NCBI GenBank assembly: GCA_017472145.1
Contig: JAFUQX010000069.1
Span: forward strand, 1 to 64,000
DNA: 64,000 nucleotides
From: Ruminococcus sp.
Lineage (GTDB): Bacteria; Bacillota; Clostridia; Oscillospirales; Ruminococcaceae
Reading direction: 5' to 3'
Each line of letters opens with the position of its first letter. Position 1 is the stretch's first letter. The notes beneath the pieces are model-generated. The model had not been told where the DNA came from and ran no database searches. It worked only from the letters and a program-made list of their open reading frames with translations. Made by a program: the position numbers and the translations under genes. Shown here piece after piece: positions 8,803 to 16,819 of the stretch.

Positions 8803-11318
8803 TGAAGAAGATCTATATTGATGTATCCATGATCATGCAGGTAAGCTACATGACCGGTATCCAGCGTGTGGTGCGTGAGGTGGTTCTGCGCCTGCTGAAG
8901 AAGGAATCCCTGTCGGTAACGCTTCTGTGCTATAATTCTGAGAATGAGAATTTCAAAATCGTGGAGAATGAGAAATTCTATGATTTCTTTGCAGAGCATG
9001 CTGGCACAAAGGGTCAGTGCTATTCCCAGAATTCCCTGGGCTTTCATGAACTGAAAACCGGTGCAGTGTTTCTTGATATCGACAATACCTGGAACTGCCG
9101 CCTGACCCGGAATCATCTTTATCCGGTGCTGAAAAAGAGCGGTATTCAGATCGTCAATTTCGTGTATGATGTGATTCCCATTACGCATCCGCAGTATTCT
9201 CACGAAACCACGGTTCTTCGGTTTATTGAGTATCTGGGTGCAGTGATCCGGTATTCGGATCAGGTGATGTTCTCCGCCAAGGCGGTGGAGGATTCCTTCC
9301 ATGCGCTGTGTGAGCGGATGCATGTGCAGCCGCCCTCTGGTACGGTGATCCCTCTGGGCTGTGACTTTGAGCAGCCTGAGCCGACCGACCCGGAAACCCT
9401 GCCCAAGGATGAGGAGGGGAATGTTCTTCCGGAATACAGACATCTGGTGGTGTCCGATGCTGTGGAGGAGGCTATTTCTGCGGGAGAATACCTGCTTATG
9501 GTAGGTACAGTCGAGCCGAGAAAGAACCACGCCATCGTTCTGGATGCGCTGGACGCAGGTCTTGACCTGAATGTCATCATCGCCGGAAAGATCGGCTGGA
9601 ATGTGGAAGCGCTCAAGGAACGGATCCTGAGTCATCCTCAGTATGGTCAGCGGCTTTTTCTTCTGAGCGGCGTAAACGATGCCGGAATCAACAAGCTCTA
9701 TGAGAACGCCTATATGCTGGCCTTCCCGACCTTTAATGAGGGCTTCGGTCTGCCTTTGGTAGAAGCCTTCCAGCATGGTACACCGGTAATCGCAGCGGAT
9801 ATTCCTGTTCTGCACGAGGTGGGCGGAGATTATGCTGATTATTTCGATAACACGGACTGCCGTTCGCTGGTGTCCTATGTAAGGGAATCCCTTCAGGATC
9901 CGGAGCGGTATCAGGCCAAAAAGGCGGCGCTCAGCAGCTATCCGCTCACTACATGGGATGATTTTGCTGCTGCTATGGAGCAGGTTCTGCTGAAGGCCTC
10001 CAAAGAGGAGGGTACAGCAGATGGAAAGCACATCAAGCAGATGGTGGTACTGACCGCCCGTCACGAGGACATCATGAAGTCCCTTCCTTTTATTGAGGCC
10101 TTCATGCCCTTCATTACAGAGCTTGTGGTATGCTGCCCCGACTGGAATGTGCAGCCCTTTAAGGAGAATTACAAGGGACGGCTCAGGCTGACCTTCCGTA
10201 CAGATGACCAGCTTCTGAAAGGACGTCCGCTGCCGGAGGATCACCAGGCCCGTAACTTCTTCCTTCGCTGTATGATGATGGAGCTGGATGTGCTGGATGA
10301 TGTATTCATTATGACGGATGATGACTATCGTCCTATGCAGCCCATCACACAGGAGGTGTTCCTGAAGGATGGCCGCTATCAGTCCTATTATTTCTATGAT
10401 TTGCAGGAATGGCAGGGCACGTACAATAACTATACCAGCTTCGATCTGGGTGCATTCCGGACGAGAGATTTCCTGAAGGAGCAGGGCTATCCTACCTATC
10501 AGTATTCCTCTCACCAGCCTCAGGTGATTGACAAGCGTATATTCCGGGAAATGCTGGAGACCCATCCGGGCCTTGAGAATAACCCTTATGATGAGTGGAG
10601 CACCTATTTCAACTTCGGACTCTATCACCATCCGGACAAGTTCACACCCTGTCCCAATGTTTCCATGTGCTGGCCGGGCAAGCTGACCAGCTGGAATCTC
10701 TATCATAAGCCAGGGATTTTCCTCTTTGAGAATTACTATGCAGAGATGTATGATGAAGGACGGATGTTCGAGGGCTTTTCCCAGACCTATTATGAGGGCA
10801 TCGAGCAGGAGAATCAGAAAAAGGCGCATATCTTCCGCCAGGAAATCGAGAAGCAGTTTGACGAGCGCAAGGTATTTGACAGCTACAGCCGCTTCTATTT
10901 TGACCAGGAGGGAGAGTACCCGGCCATGGTCATCTACTATGATGAAAAGGCTGGGAGCCTTCAGCTTCATGCGCCGACCTATATTCAGTTCCAGACAGAC
11001 TGCTGGACTCGTGTGCCGATCGTGATCGAGGAGGAGGTCTACAGACACTACGAGGGCAAGACCCTTCTGGTATCCTATCATTTCCGGAATACCTGTGCAG
11101 TTCCGGTGCTGAATTCTCCGGAAATTCCGATAAAAACGGGAGATGAAAGGCTGATGCTTCCGGTTCGGTCTCCCAAAACGAGGATCAAGCAGGGAAGCAT
11201 GCTGTTCCAGGTGAAGGTCAGAGAAAAGACAGAGCCAGCAGAAACCGGCGCAGCCGGATCGGCCGAGGATGAGCCGCTGCTGACAGTTGGGAAAACCATG
11301 TCTCTGATTCTGACCTGA
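8802..11318 (+). CDS. Two-domain glycosyltransferase (GT4-like plus unknown C-terminal domain)
   Basis: This 838-residue cytoplasmic protein has two parts. The N-terminal part (about 1-400) is a GT-B fold of the GT4 type: GTVEPRKNH near 236 and FNEGFGLPLVEAF near 312, with the usual E-x7-E donor-binding motif. The C-terminal part (about 410-780) begins with VVLTARHED and contains an acidic DDVFIMTDDDYRP motif near 498. This recalls metal-binding DxD motifs of GT-A enzymes or the conserved acidic motifs of Stealth-type sugar-phosphate transferases, but I cannot assign it. An all-in-one enzyme fits a cluster with few other transferases. The operon exports its product through the Wzm/Wzt pair downstream. 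The glycan is unknown. Confidence 0.85.
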   Translation: MKKIYIDVSMIMQVSYMTGIQRVVREVVLRLLKKESLSVTLLCYNSENENFKIVENEKFYDFFAEHAGTKGQCYSQNSLGFHELKTGAVFLDIDNTWNCRLTRNHLYPVLKKSGIQIVNFVYDVIPITHPQYSHETTVLRFIEYLGAVIRYSDQVMFSAKAVEDSFHALCERMHVQPPSGTVIPLGCDFEQPEPTDPETLPKDEEGNVLPEYRHLVVSDAVEEAISAGEYLLMVGTVEPRKNHAIVLDALDAGLDLNVIIAGKIGWNVEALKERILSHPQYGQRLFLLSGVNDAGINKLYENAYMLAFPTFNEGFGLPLVEAFQHGTPVIAADIPVLHEVGGDYADYFDNTDCRSLVSYVRESLQDPERYQAKKAALSSYPLTTWDDFAAAMEQVLLKASKEEGTADGKHIKQMVVLTARHEDIMKSLPFIEAFMPFITELVVCCPDWNVQPFKENYKGRLRLTFRTDDQLLKGRPLPEDHQARNFFLRCMMMELDVLDDVFIMTDDDYRPMQPITQEVFLKDGRYQSYYFYDLQEWQGTYNNYTSFDLGAFRTRDFLKEQGYPTYQYSSHQPQVIDKRIFREMLETHPGLENNPYDEWSTYFNFGLYHHPDKFTPCPNVSMCWPGKLTSWNLYHKPGIFLFENYYAEMYDEGRMFEGFSQTYYEGIEQENQKKAHIFRQEIEKQFDERKVFDSYSRFYFDQEGEYPAMVIYYDEKAGSLQLHAPTYIQFQTDCWTRVPIVIEEEVYRHYEGKTLLVSYHFRNTCAVPVLNSPEIPIKTGDERLMLPVRSPKTRIKQGSMLFQVKVREKTEPAETGAAGSAEDEPLLTVGKTMSLILT

Positions 11319-11328
11319 GGGGTAAGGG

Positions 11329-12114
11329 GTGAATATATTGAAAGAGTTGTTGCTGCGCCTGAAAAAGAACCAGTTCCTTTTTGAGGAGCTGGTGAAACGG
11401 GACTTTAAAAAGAAGTATAAGCGTACCATTCTGGGTATGCTGTGGAGCATCCTGTCTCCCTTGCTCCAGCTGATCGTCATGAGCATCGTGTTCACGAAAT
11501 TTTTCGGCCGGGGTATGGATCACTATACGATCTATCTGTTCACGGGCAATCTGCTGTTCTCCTTTTTCAAGGAATCTACTGTGAATGGGATGCATTCCCT
11601 GATGCAGAATGCCGGGATCATCAAAAAGATCAATCTGCCGAAATATATCTTCCTGCTGTCCAAGGAGGTTTCCTCCTGCATCAACTTCGGACTGACGCTG
11701 ATCATCTATTTTCTGTTTGTGATCATAGACGGCGTCCCTGTTACATGGCGGTTTATTCTGCTTCTTTATCCCATTCTGTTTATGCTGCTGTTCAACATCG
11801 GCTTTGGCTTTATTCTGTCTGCACTGTTTGTATTGTTCAAGGATATTCAGTATCTGTATGATGTATTCACGCTGATGCTTATGTATCTTTCAGCGATTTT
11901 CTATACAACGGATGTATTTTCACCGGCGGTGCAGAAGCTGTTTTACTGCAACCCGGTTTATGCCTATATCAGCTATTTCCGGCAGATCGTTCTGGAGCAG
12001 ACCGTGCCCTCTGTGTGGCTGCATCTGCTCTGTGCGGTGTATGCTCTGGCGGCGGTAGGAATCGGCTGTCTGATTTATAAGAAGCTGAACTACAAATTTC
12101 TGTATTATATGTAA
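11329..12114 (+). CDS. ABC-2 polysaccharide export permease (Wzm/TagG-like)
   Basis: This 261-residue permease has about six membrane segments. The amphipathic N-terminus (RDFKKKYKRTILGMLW) is typical of Wzm, TagG and RfbA proteins that export lipid-linked O-antigen or teichoic acid chains. The start is GTG, preceded by a GGGGTAAGGG site; a TTG three codons later is an alternative. The cognate ATPase starts 12 bases after the stop. With the upstream glycosyltransferase it should move a finished surface glycan across the membrane. Confidence 0.92.
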   Translation: MNILKELLLRLKKNQFLFEELVKRDFKKKYKRTILGMLWSILSPLLQLIVMSIVFTKFFGRGMDHYTIYLFTGNLLFSFFKESTVNGMHSLMQNAGIIKKINLPKYIFLLSKEVSSCINFGLTLIIYFLFVIIDGVPVTWRFILLLYPILFMLLFNIGFGFILSALFVLFKDIQYLYDVFTLMLMYLSAIFYTTDVFSPAVQKLFYCNPVYAYISYFRQIVLEQTVPSVWLHLLCAVYALAAVGIGCLIYKKLNYKFLYYM

Positions 12115-12126
12115 GGAGCGGATCTT

Positions 12127-12882
12127 ATGGGGAATGAACAGACCAAAATCATTGCAAACGATATTTCCGTCCGCTATATTCTGGGCGACTTCAAGGAAGT
12201 GGGACTGAAGGATTTTGTGGTACAGAAGCTGAAGGGCACCTATCAGCGCAATGAATTCTGGGCAGTGAAAAATGTATCCTTCCAGCTGAAGCAAGGGGAG
12301 CTTCTGGGGATCATCGGAACAAACGGTGCAGGCAAGTCTACGCTGCTGAAGGTGATTTCCGGGATCATGATTCCCACTGGCGGTACGCTTTCTGTTCAGG
12401 GCAGCATTGCCTCTCTCCTGGAGCTGGGCAGCGGCTTTGACGGAGAGCTGACGGTGAAGGAGAATGCCTTTCTGCGTGGGGCGATGCTGGGCTACACAAG
12501 AGAATTCATGAACGATACCTATCGCAGGATCCTGGAGTTTGCAGAGCTGGAGGAATTTGAGAATCATCTGTTCAAAAATCTGTCCTCCGGCATGAAGTCC
12601 CGTCTGGCTTTTTCTATTGCATGCCTTGTAAACCCGGAGATTCTGATTCTGGATGAGGTGCTTTCTGTAGGAGACGGCGCATTCCGCCAGAAAAGTGAAG
12701 ATAAGATGATGGAGATCATCAAGGGCGGGGCCACGACTCTGCTGGTATCCCATTCTCTGGCACAGATCCGCCGGCTTTCCACAAAGGTGCTGTGGCTGGA
12801 TCATGGCAAGCAGGTGGCCTTTGGCGATACCGCTTCCATCTGCAAAGAGTATGAGGAATTTCTGAAAAGCAAGAAAAAGTAA
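12127..12882 (+). CDS. ABC polysaccharide export ATPase (Wzt/TagH-like)
   Basis: This 251-residue ATPase has Walker A GTNGAGKST at 64-72, signature LSSGMKSRLAF and Walker B ILILDEVLSVGD. The signature LSSGM in place of LSGGQ is typical of Wzt/TagH polysaccharide exporters. The protein ends right after the ATPase core. It therefore lacks the C-terminal carbohydrate-binding domain that recognises capped chains in some Wzt proteins, and the exporter probably does not read a terminal modification. It pairs with the permease upstream. Confidence 0.93.
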   Translation: MGNEQTKIIANDISVRYILGDFKEVGLKDFVVQKLKGTYQRNEFWAVKNVSFQLKQGELLGIIGTNGAGKSTLLKVISGIMIPTGGTLSVQGSIASLLELGSGFDGELTVKENAFLRGAMLGYTREFMNDTYRRILEFAELEEFENHLFKNLSSGMKSRLAFSIACLVNPEILILDEVLSVGDGAFRQKSEDKMMEIIKGGATTLLVSHSLAQIRRLSTKVLWLDHGKQVAFGDTASICKEYEEFLKSKKK

Positions 12883-12898
12883 CGGGAGAAACAGAAGC

Positions 12899-13561
12899 AT
12901 GAAGGATACGAAATATGCTGCTTTTATATTGAGCATGGCTCTGGCCGCCGGAATTTTCAGCGGCTGCGGGAGCGGCGTCCTTTCGGATTCCCACCTATCA
13001 GAGATAACAACATTCAATGCTTCTTCTGAATCAGATATACCTCCGCAGGAAAAGCGGATCGAGCTGGAAGGCTATGGACTTCAGCTGCTACTGGATTCAG
13101 ACTGGACAGCGGAAAAGGGTACAGAAGCAGATGATCCAGCCTATGCGCTGGTAACATCCTATCCGGCCGTTTTCCATCATCGATCGCCGCGCAATTCATG
13201 CTGTATCAAGGTAACCGAGGGCTGCAAAACAGAGGAAGAATTTGCGTCTCAGACGGCCGAGGATTACATAAAGGAGACAGGGCTTGCATTGACGATCCAT
13301 GTGACCGATTTTGAGTTTCTTGAAATTGACGGGCTGGACTCTTTGAAGGTGACATCCCAAATGTGCGGAAACGGTATAACCCTGGAAGAAGTGCATATTA
13401 TTTCAAACTGTCCGGAAAAGAATCTGACCTTTTCCATTTTGCTGACGCAAGGCGGAGACTGTGATCGTGTGAAAGGTCTTTTTGATGACTTTGAAGAACG
13501 GATTCAGTATGATCCGTCGTTGAGCTGCGATGAAAAGAGCAAGTCGGAGGAATCACAATGA
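12899..13561 (+). CDS. Lipoprotein of unknown function
   Basis: This 220-residue protein has a lipoprotein signal with lipobox IFSGC (lipidated Cys23) and then a low-complexity Ser/Glu linker. The remaining 170 residues form a compact domain with no family I recognise. It resembles small extracytoplasmic folds of the PsbP/LpqN type in its pattern of short strands, but this is only an impression. It lies 16 bases after the export ATPase and its stop overlaps the next ATG (ATGA), so it belongs to the glycan operon and may act at the membrane surface in glycan attachment or export. Confidence 0.8.
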   Translation: MKDTKYAAFILSMALAAGIFSGCGSGVLSDSHLSEITTFNASSESDIPPQEKRIELEGYGLQLLLDSDWTAEKGTEADDPAYALVTSYPAVFHHRSPRNSCCIKVTEGCKTEEEFASQTAEDYIKETGLALTIHVTDFEFLEIDGLDSLKVTSQMCGNGITLEEVHIISNCPEKNLTFSILLTQGGDCDRVKGLFDDFEERIQYDPSLSCDEKSKSEESQ

Positions 13562-14430
13562 ACCGAACGATAAGAGATATTACAAGCACTGTTCTGATCT
13601 TCAACAGTCCTGTTTTTCGTGAAGGGCGGCGGCTTGCGGCCGAAGCTGTAACGGAGAAGGAAAAAGCAGCAGCTCGTGCCTATAAACGAATTCTGACAGG
13701 TACGATCATTCTTGTGACGCTGATGTGCGTGGCACTTATTTCTTGCACGGTGCTGTTATTTTTAAATCTGGAGGACGGCATCCGACGGTACGGAACGGTG
13801 CAGGAGGATGGCGTGACGGTTCAATATGTTCAGGGAACAATACAAACGGCTGCACTGGAGACGCTGGGGCTGGAAAGCTATGAAATGGCATCTGGAGATC
13901 GTGTGGTGTTGTTCTTCGATTCCGTGGAGGATACGCTTCTTGCGGCCTATCCCAAAGAGATCTATGACCAGAAAATGGAAATACCAGTCTGTATTCTCGG
14001 TTTCAGTATGCTGTTTTTTATCACATTGCTTCTTTTCTACGCTTTGTATATCTGCCGGTATACGGACTATGGACGGGACTGGTATCTTTATCTCCGTTCA
14101 CTATACGGAAGTGAGCAGAAACCGGAATACACACGGCGGCAAAAAGTCATTCTCTATGCAGTGACCATTCTTTTTGCGGCTCTGCTTCTGTGGCCGCAGC
14201 TGATGAATCTGTGCGAGAATGCAAAAAATCTGTATAAAGTACATACATTTGGTCAGTTGCTGTCCGATGGAAAGGTGAATGCGGCGCAGGCTTCTGAAAT
14301 GCAGAGCGCACTGGATGAAATGCAATCGGAGATAGAAAGTGAAAATGGTGCTGTACAGGATGCGCTTCAGGAGGCCGATGATGCTTCCGAGAAGATACAG
14401 GATATTCTGGATCAGATGGGAGAATCGTAA
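13558..14430 (+). CDS. Membrane protein with C-terminal coiled coil, unknown
   Basis: This 290-residue protein has three hydrophobic segments (about 46-72, 142-168 and 199-221). The outer loop lies between the first two. A Gln/Glu-rich C-terminal tail (about 235-290) is predicted to form a coiled coil. I do not recognise the family. It is coupled to the lipoprotein gene by a four-base overlap and is the last gene of the glycan operon, before a hairpin terminator. GGAGG precedes the ATG. Confidence 0.8.
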   Translation: MNRTIRDITSTVLIFNSPVFREGRRLAAEAVTEKEKAAARAYKRILTGTIILVTLMCVALISCTVLLFLNLEDGIRRYGTVQEDGVTVQYVQGTIQTAALETLGLESYEMASGDRVVLFFDSVEDTLLAAYPKEIYDQKMEIPVCILGFSMLFFITLLLFYALYICRYTDYGRDWYLYLRSLYGSEQKPEYTRRQKVILYAVTILFAALLLWPQLMNLCENAKNLYKVHTFGQLLSDGKVNAAQASEMQSALDEMQSEIESENGAVQDALQEADDASEKIQDILDQMGES

Positions 14431-14476
14431 AAACACTGTCTTTATGCTGAAAAAGCATCATTGGCAGTGCTTTTTG
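14429..14476 (+). terminator. Branched hairpin terminator of the glycan operon
   Basis: CACTG (14434-14438) pairs with CAGTG (14465-14469) around an inner ATGCT/AGCAT hairpin, followed by CTTTTTG. The shape is imperfect but sits right after the last stop. Confidence 0.55.
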
Positions 14477-14621
14477 TATCGGAGACGCCCTGGCCCTGTA
14501 TGCAGCGTATGAATCTATTTAGCCTGATGATTATAGCATGCGATTTAGAGCCTGTCCGATGACAAATTCTGTGCAGACATATTTTTTAGAAAAATATTTT
14601 CAGAAAAAAGGAAAATAGGAC

Positions 14622-14650
14622 TTGACAAGCAGGAGCGGATGTGCTATAAT
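14622..14650 (+). promoter_or_regulatory. Consensus promoter of rpmE
   Basis: TTGACA (14622-14627) and TATAAT (14645-14650) match the sigma-A consensus exactly, 17 bases apart. Between the glycan operon terminator and this promoter (14477-14621) I see only AT-rich sequence with no convincing gene. Confidence 0.9.
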
Positions 14651-14656
14651 AAATAA

Positions 14657-14743
14657 TCGTGAGAGTGTTCTCAAAAGGAAATTTACAGGACTACTGTCGG
14701 CGTACAGATCCGATGGGCTGCTGTTAATTTATAGGACAACAGT
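14657..14743 (+). promoter_or_regulatory. Structured leader of rpmE, candidate L31 autoregulatory RNA
   Basis: About 105 untranslated bases separate the -10 from the rpmE start. They hold small inverted repeats (GAGA/TCTC at 14661-14672 and CTGTT/AACAG at 14721-14742). L31 leaders that bind the ribosomal protein are known in Firmicutes. Whether this matches a known L31 leader model cannot be judged by eye. Confidence 0.4.
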
Positions 14744-14761
14744 ATGAAAGAGGTGAAAATC

Positions 14762-14965
14762 ATGAAAGAGGGAATCCATCCGGTATTTGAAAAGACAACC
14801 ATCGTTTGTCATTGCGGTAACGTAATGGAGACAATGTCCACCAAGAAGGACATCAAGGTTGAAATCTGCTCCAAGTGCCATCCGTTCTTCACTGGCAAGC
14901 AGAAGCTGGTAGATACAGGCGGACGTGTTGATCGTTTCAAGAAGCGTTTCAATCTGGGCAAGTAA
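14762..14965 (+). CDS. rpmE: Ribosomal protein bL31, zinc-binding form
   Basis: This 67-residue protein has Cys16-x-Cys18 and Cys36-xx-Cys39, the four zinc ligands of the C+ form of L31, and the characteristic HPFFTGKQ and [10 protein letters not shown] motifs. The start chosen is the ATG preceded by GAGGTG. An in-frame ATG six codons earlier would place the ribosome site inside the gene. The protein sits at the ribosomal subunit interface. It has a consensus promoter, a long leader and its own terminator. Confidence 0.97.
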   Translation: MKEGIHPVFEKTTIVCHCGNVMETMSTKKDIKVEICSKCHPFFTGKQKLVDTGGRVDRFKKRFNLGK

Positions 14966-14975
14966 GAGTTATGAA

Positions 14976-15017
14976 AGGGGCTGTTGCAGCATAAAAATTG
15001 CAGCAGTCCCTTTTCTT
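14976..15017 (+). terminator. Terminator of rpmE
   Basis: A 12-bp stem with two G-U pairs (14977-14988 with 14999-15010) is followed by TTTTCTTATTTG, ten bases past the rpmE stop. Confidence 0.75.
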
Positions 15018-15094
15018 ATTTGTTTGATTATGAAGTTAAAGGCGGCCGAGCTGGCTGCAGCTCGTTTTTACTATCTGCGAAAGGAGTGTTTCCT

Positions 15095-15727
15095 GTGGAA
15101 TATCGTACCATTGCCGAGGCGGTTACAGCTACGCTCATTGAGAAAAAGTCAGAATTCATCGCCCATTTATTTCCCGTAAAGACAGGAGAGGAGGCCGTGG
15201 CCTGCATCGAGTCGGTCAAGAAGAATCATCGGAAGGCCCGTCACAATGTATATGCCTACATTGTCCGTGACCAGAATACCTCCCGGTATTCGGATGACGG
15301 CGAACCGCAGGGTACAGCCGGAATGCCGGTGCTGGACGCTCTGATGAAAAATCATCTGACGGATGTATGCTGCGTAGTCACACGATATTTCGGCGGAATT
15401 CTGCTGGGCGGCGGTGGACTGGTGCGTGCCTATTCCGGCAGCACGGCTATGGCTGTGGATGCGGCCAGGATCATGGTCATGCGTGAGTGCCGGCCGGTGA
15501 CCATGCGCATGGACTATTCTATGTACGGAAAGGTGAGCTATGTGCTGCCTCAGTATCAGGTCTTGCAGCAGGACTCGGACTTTGGAAATGATGTGACCCT
15601 GTCTATGCTCGTACAGGATGAGATGACGGAAAAGCTCAGGGCTGACCTCATTGACCTTGCAAACGGTCAGATCGAGATCATGGTAGGTGAGCGGCAATAT
15701 GCCGATTTTTCGTCTGTTGAAAAATAA
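15095..15727 (+). CDS. yigZ: IMPACT/YigZ family protein
   Basis: This 210-residue protein starts at GTG, eight bases after AAAGGAG. The longer frame upstream has no ribosome site. The N-terminal UPF0029/IMPACT domain carries the conserved YSDDGEPQGTAG motif near 67-79 and a glycine-rich turn, GGILLGGGGLVR. A small DUF1949-type domain follows. Bacterial YigZ proteins are related to yeast YIH1, a regulator of Gcn2; the bacterial role is not settled. It precedes the dNTPase and primase genes in the same direction. Confidence 0.92.
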   Translation: MEYRTIAEAVTATLIEKKSEFIAHLFPVKTGEEAVACIESVKKNHRKARHNVYAYIVRDQNTSRYSDDGEPQGTAGMPVLDALMKNHLTDVCCVVTRYFGGILLGGGGLVRAYSGSTAMAVDAARIMVMRECRPVTMRMDYSMYGKVSYVLPQYQVLQQDSDFGNDVTLSMLVQDEMTEKLRADLIDLANGQIEIMVGERQYADFSSVEK

Positions 15728-15810
15728 TTTTTATTTTTAAAGAGGATTTTTTCACTTTTCAGAGTATATCCTTATAGAGAGGTTTATGCTGTCGGAAAAG
15801 GAGGTGTTTT

Positions 15811-16803
15811 ATGAGCATACCCCAGTATCAGGAACAGCTGGAGCAATATCTGAGCGAGCAGGCCTGTTCCAGCCGGAATGAGGAAATGACCCGGCGTCAG
15901 CGTGAAGAGGAACCATGTCCCTACCGGACACCCTTCCAGCGGGATCGGGACCGCATTCTTCATTGCAATGCCTTCCGCAGACTGAAGCGGAAAACACAGG
16001 TTTTTCTTTCGCCTACAGGAGATCACTACCGGACCCGACTGACCCATACGCTGGAGGTTTCACAGATTGCCCGTACCATTTCCCGTGCGCTTTTGCTGAA
16101 TGAGGATCTGACAGAGGCAATTGCTCTGGGACACGATCTGGGTCATTCTCCCTTCGGACACAGCGGTGAAAGCGTATTGAATGAGATCTGTCCTCACGGA
16201 TACCGTCATTATGAGCAGAGCGTCCGTGTGGCGGATTACATTGAAAAGGACGGCCGGGGGCTGAATCTGACAGAGGCCGTGCGAAATGGAATTCTTTGTC
16301 ATACGAACCGGATCGCAGCCACAAAGGAGGGCAATGTCGTTCGGCTGGCCGATCGGATCGCCTATATCAATCATGATATTGAGGATGCCGTTCGTGCCGG
16401 AATCCTCTGTGCAGAGGAACTTCCGGAGGAAGCCATCCGCATTCTCGGCAGAACCAAATCCCAGCGGATCACAACGCTGGTTGCGTCGGTCGTGGAAAAT
16501 GGCAGCGCAGACATCGGAATGGATGAAAAAGTGGAAAAAGCGCAGAATCTCCTGCATGAATTCATGTTTGAGAACGTATACTATAATCCTGTTGCAAAGC
16601 AGGAGGAGGAAAAGGCCCAGAATCTGCTGCGGAGACTGTATCAGTATTATATTGAGCATATTGAAAAGCTTCCGGGGAATTATCTGGCCATTTCACGAAG
16701 ATTTGACGAGCATCGTGCGGTATGCGACTATATTTCCGGTATGAGTGACGGCTATGCAGTTGATCTCTACTGTGAATTATTCGTACCCAAGGAGTGGAAG
16801 TAG
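15811..16803 (+). CDS. dGTPase-like HD-domain dNTP triphosphohydrolase
   Basis: This 330-residue HD-superfamily enzyme has His79 in THTLEVSQ, the His108-Asp109 pair in GHDLGHSPFGH with His112, and a later Asp in INHDIED, which together form the metal site. Length and motifs match Dgt-type dNTP triphosphohydrolases, which release triphosphate from dNTPs and so limit dNTP pools. It lies directly upstream of primase and the major sigma factor, a gene order seen in Clostridia and consistent with a link to replication. AGGAGG lies upstream of the ATG. Confidence 0.93.
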   Translation: MSIPQYQEQLEQYLSEQACSSRNEEMTRRQREEEPCPYRTPFQRDRDRILHCNAFRRLKRKTQVFLSPTGDHYRTRLTHTLEVSQIARTISRALLLNEDLTEAIALGHDLGHSPFGHSGESVLNEICPHGYRHYEQSVRVADYIEKDGRGLNLTEAVRNGILCHTNRIAATKEGNVVRLADRIAYINHDIEDAVRAGILCAEELPEEAIRILGRTKSQRITTLVASVVENGSADIGMDEKVEKAQNLLHEFMFENVYYNPVAKQEEEKAQNLLRRLYQYYIEHIEKLPGNYLAISRRFDEHRAVCDYISGMSDGYAVDLYCELFVPKEWK

Positions 16804-16819
16804 GTGATCGGTTCTGGCT

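Noticed and set aside
8754-11495. Open frame of 913 codons on the minus strand
   Set aside because: It is the complement of the clearly coding glycosyltransferase and neighbours, lacks a ribosome site and has no recognisable domain. The lack of stops follows from the codon use of the true gene.
14477-14621. Search for a small gene or tRNA between the glycan operon and rpmE
   Set aside because: No frame with a ribosome site and no cloverleaf are visible. The stretch is AT-rich and leads into the rpmE promoter.
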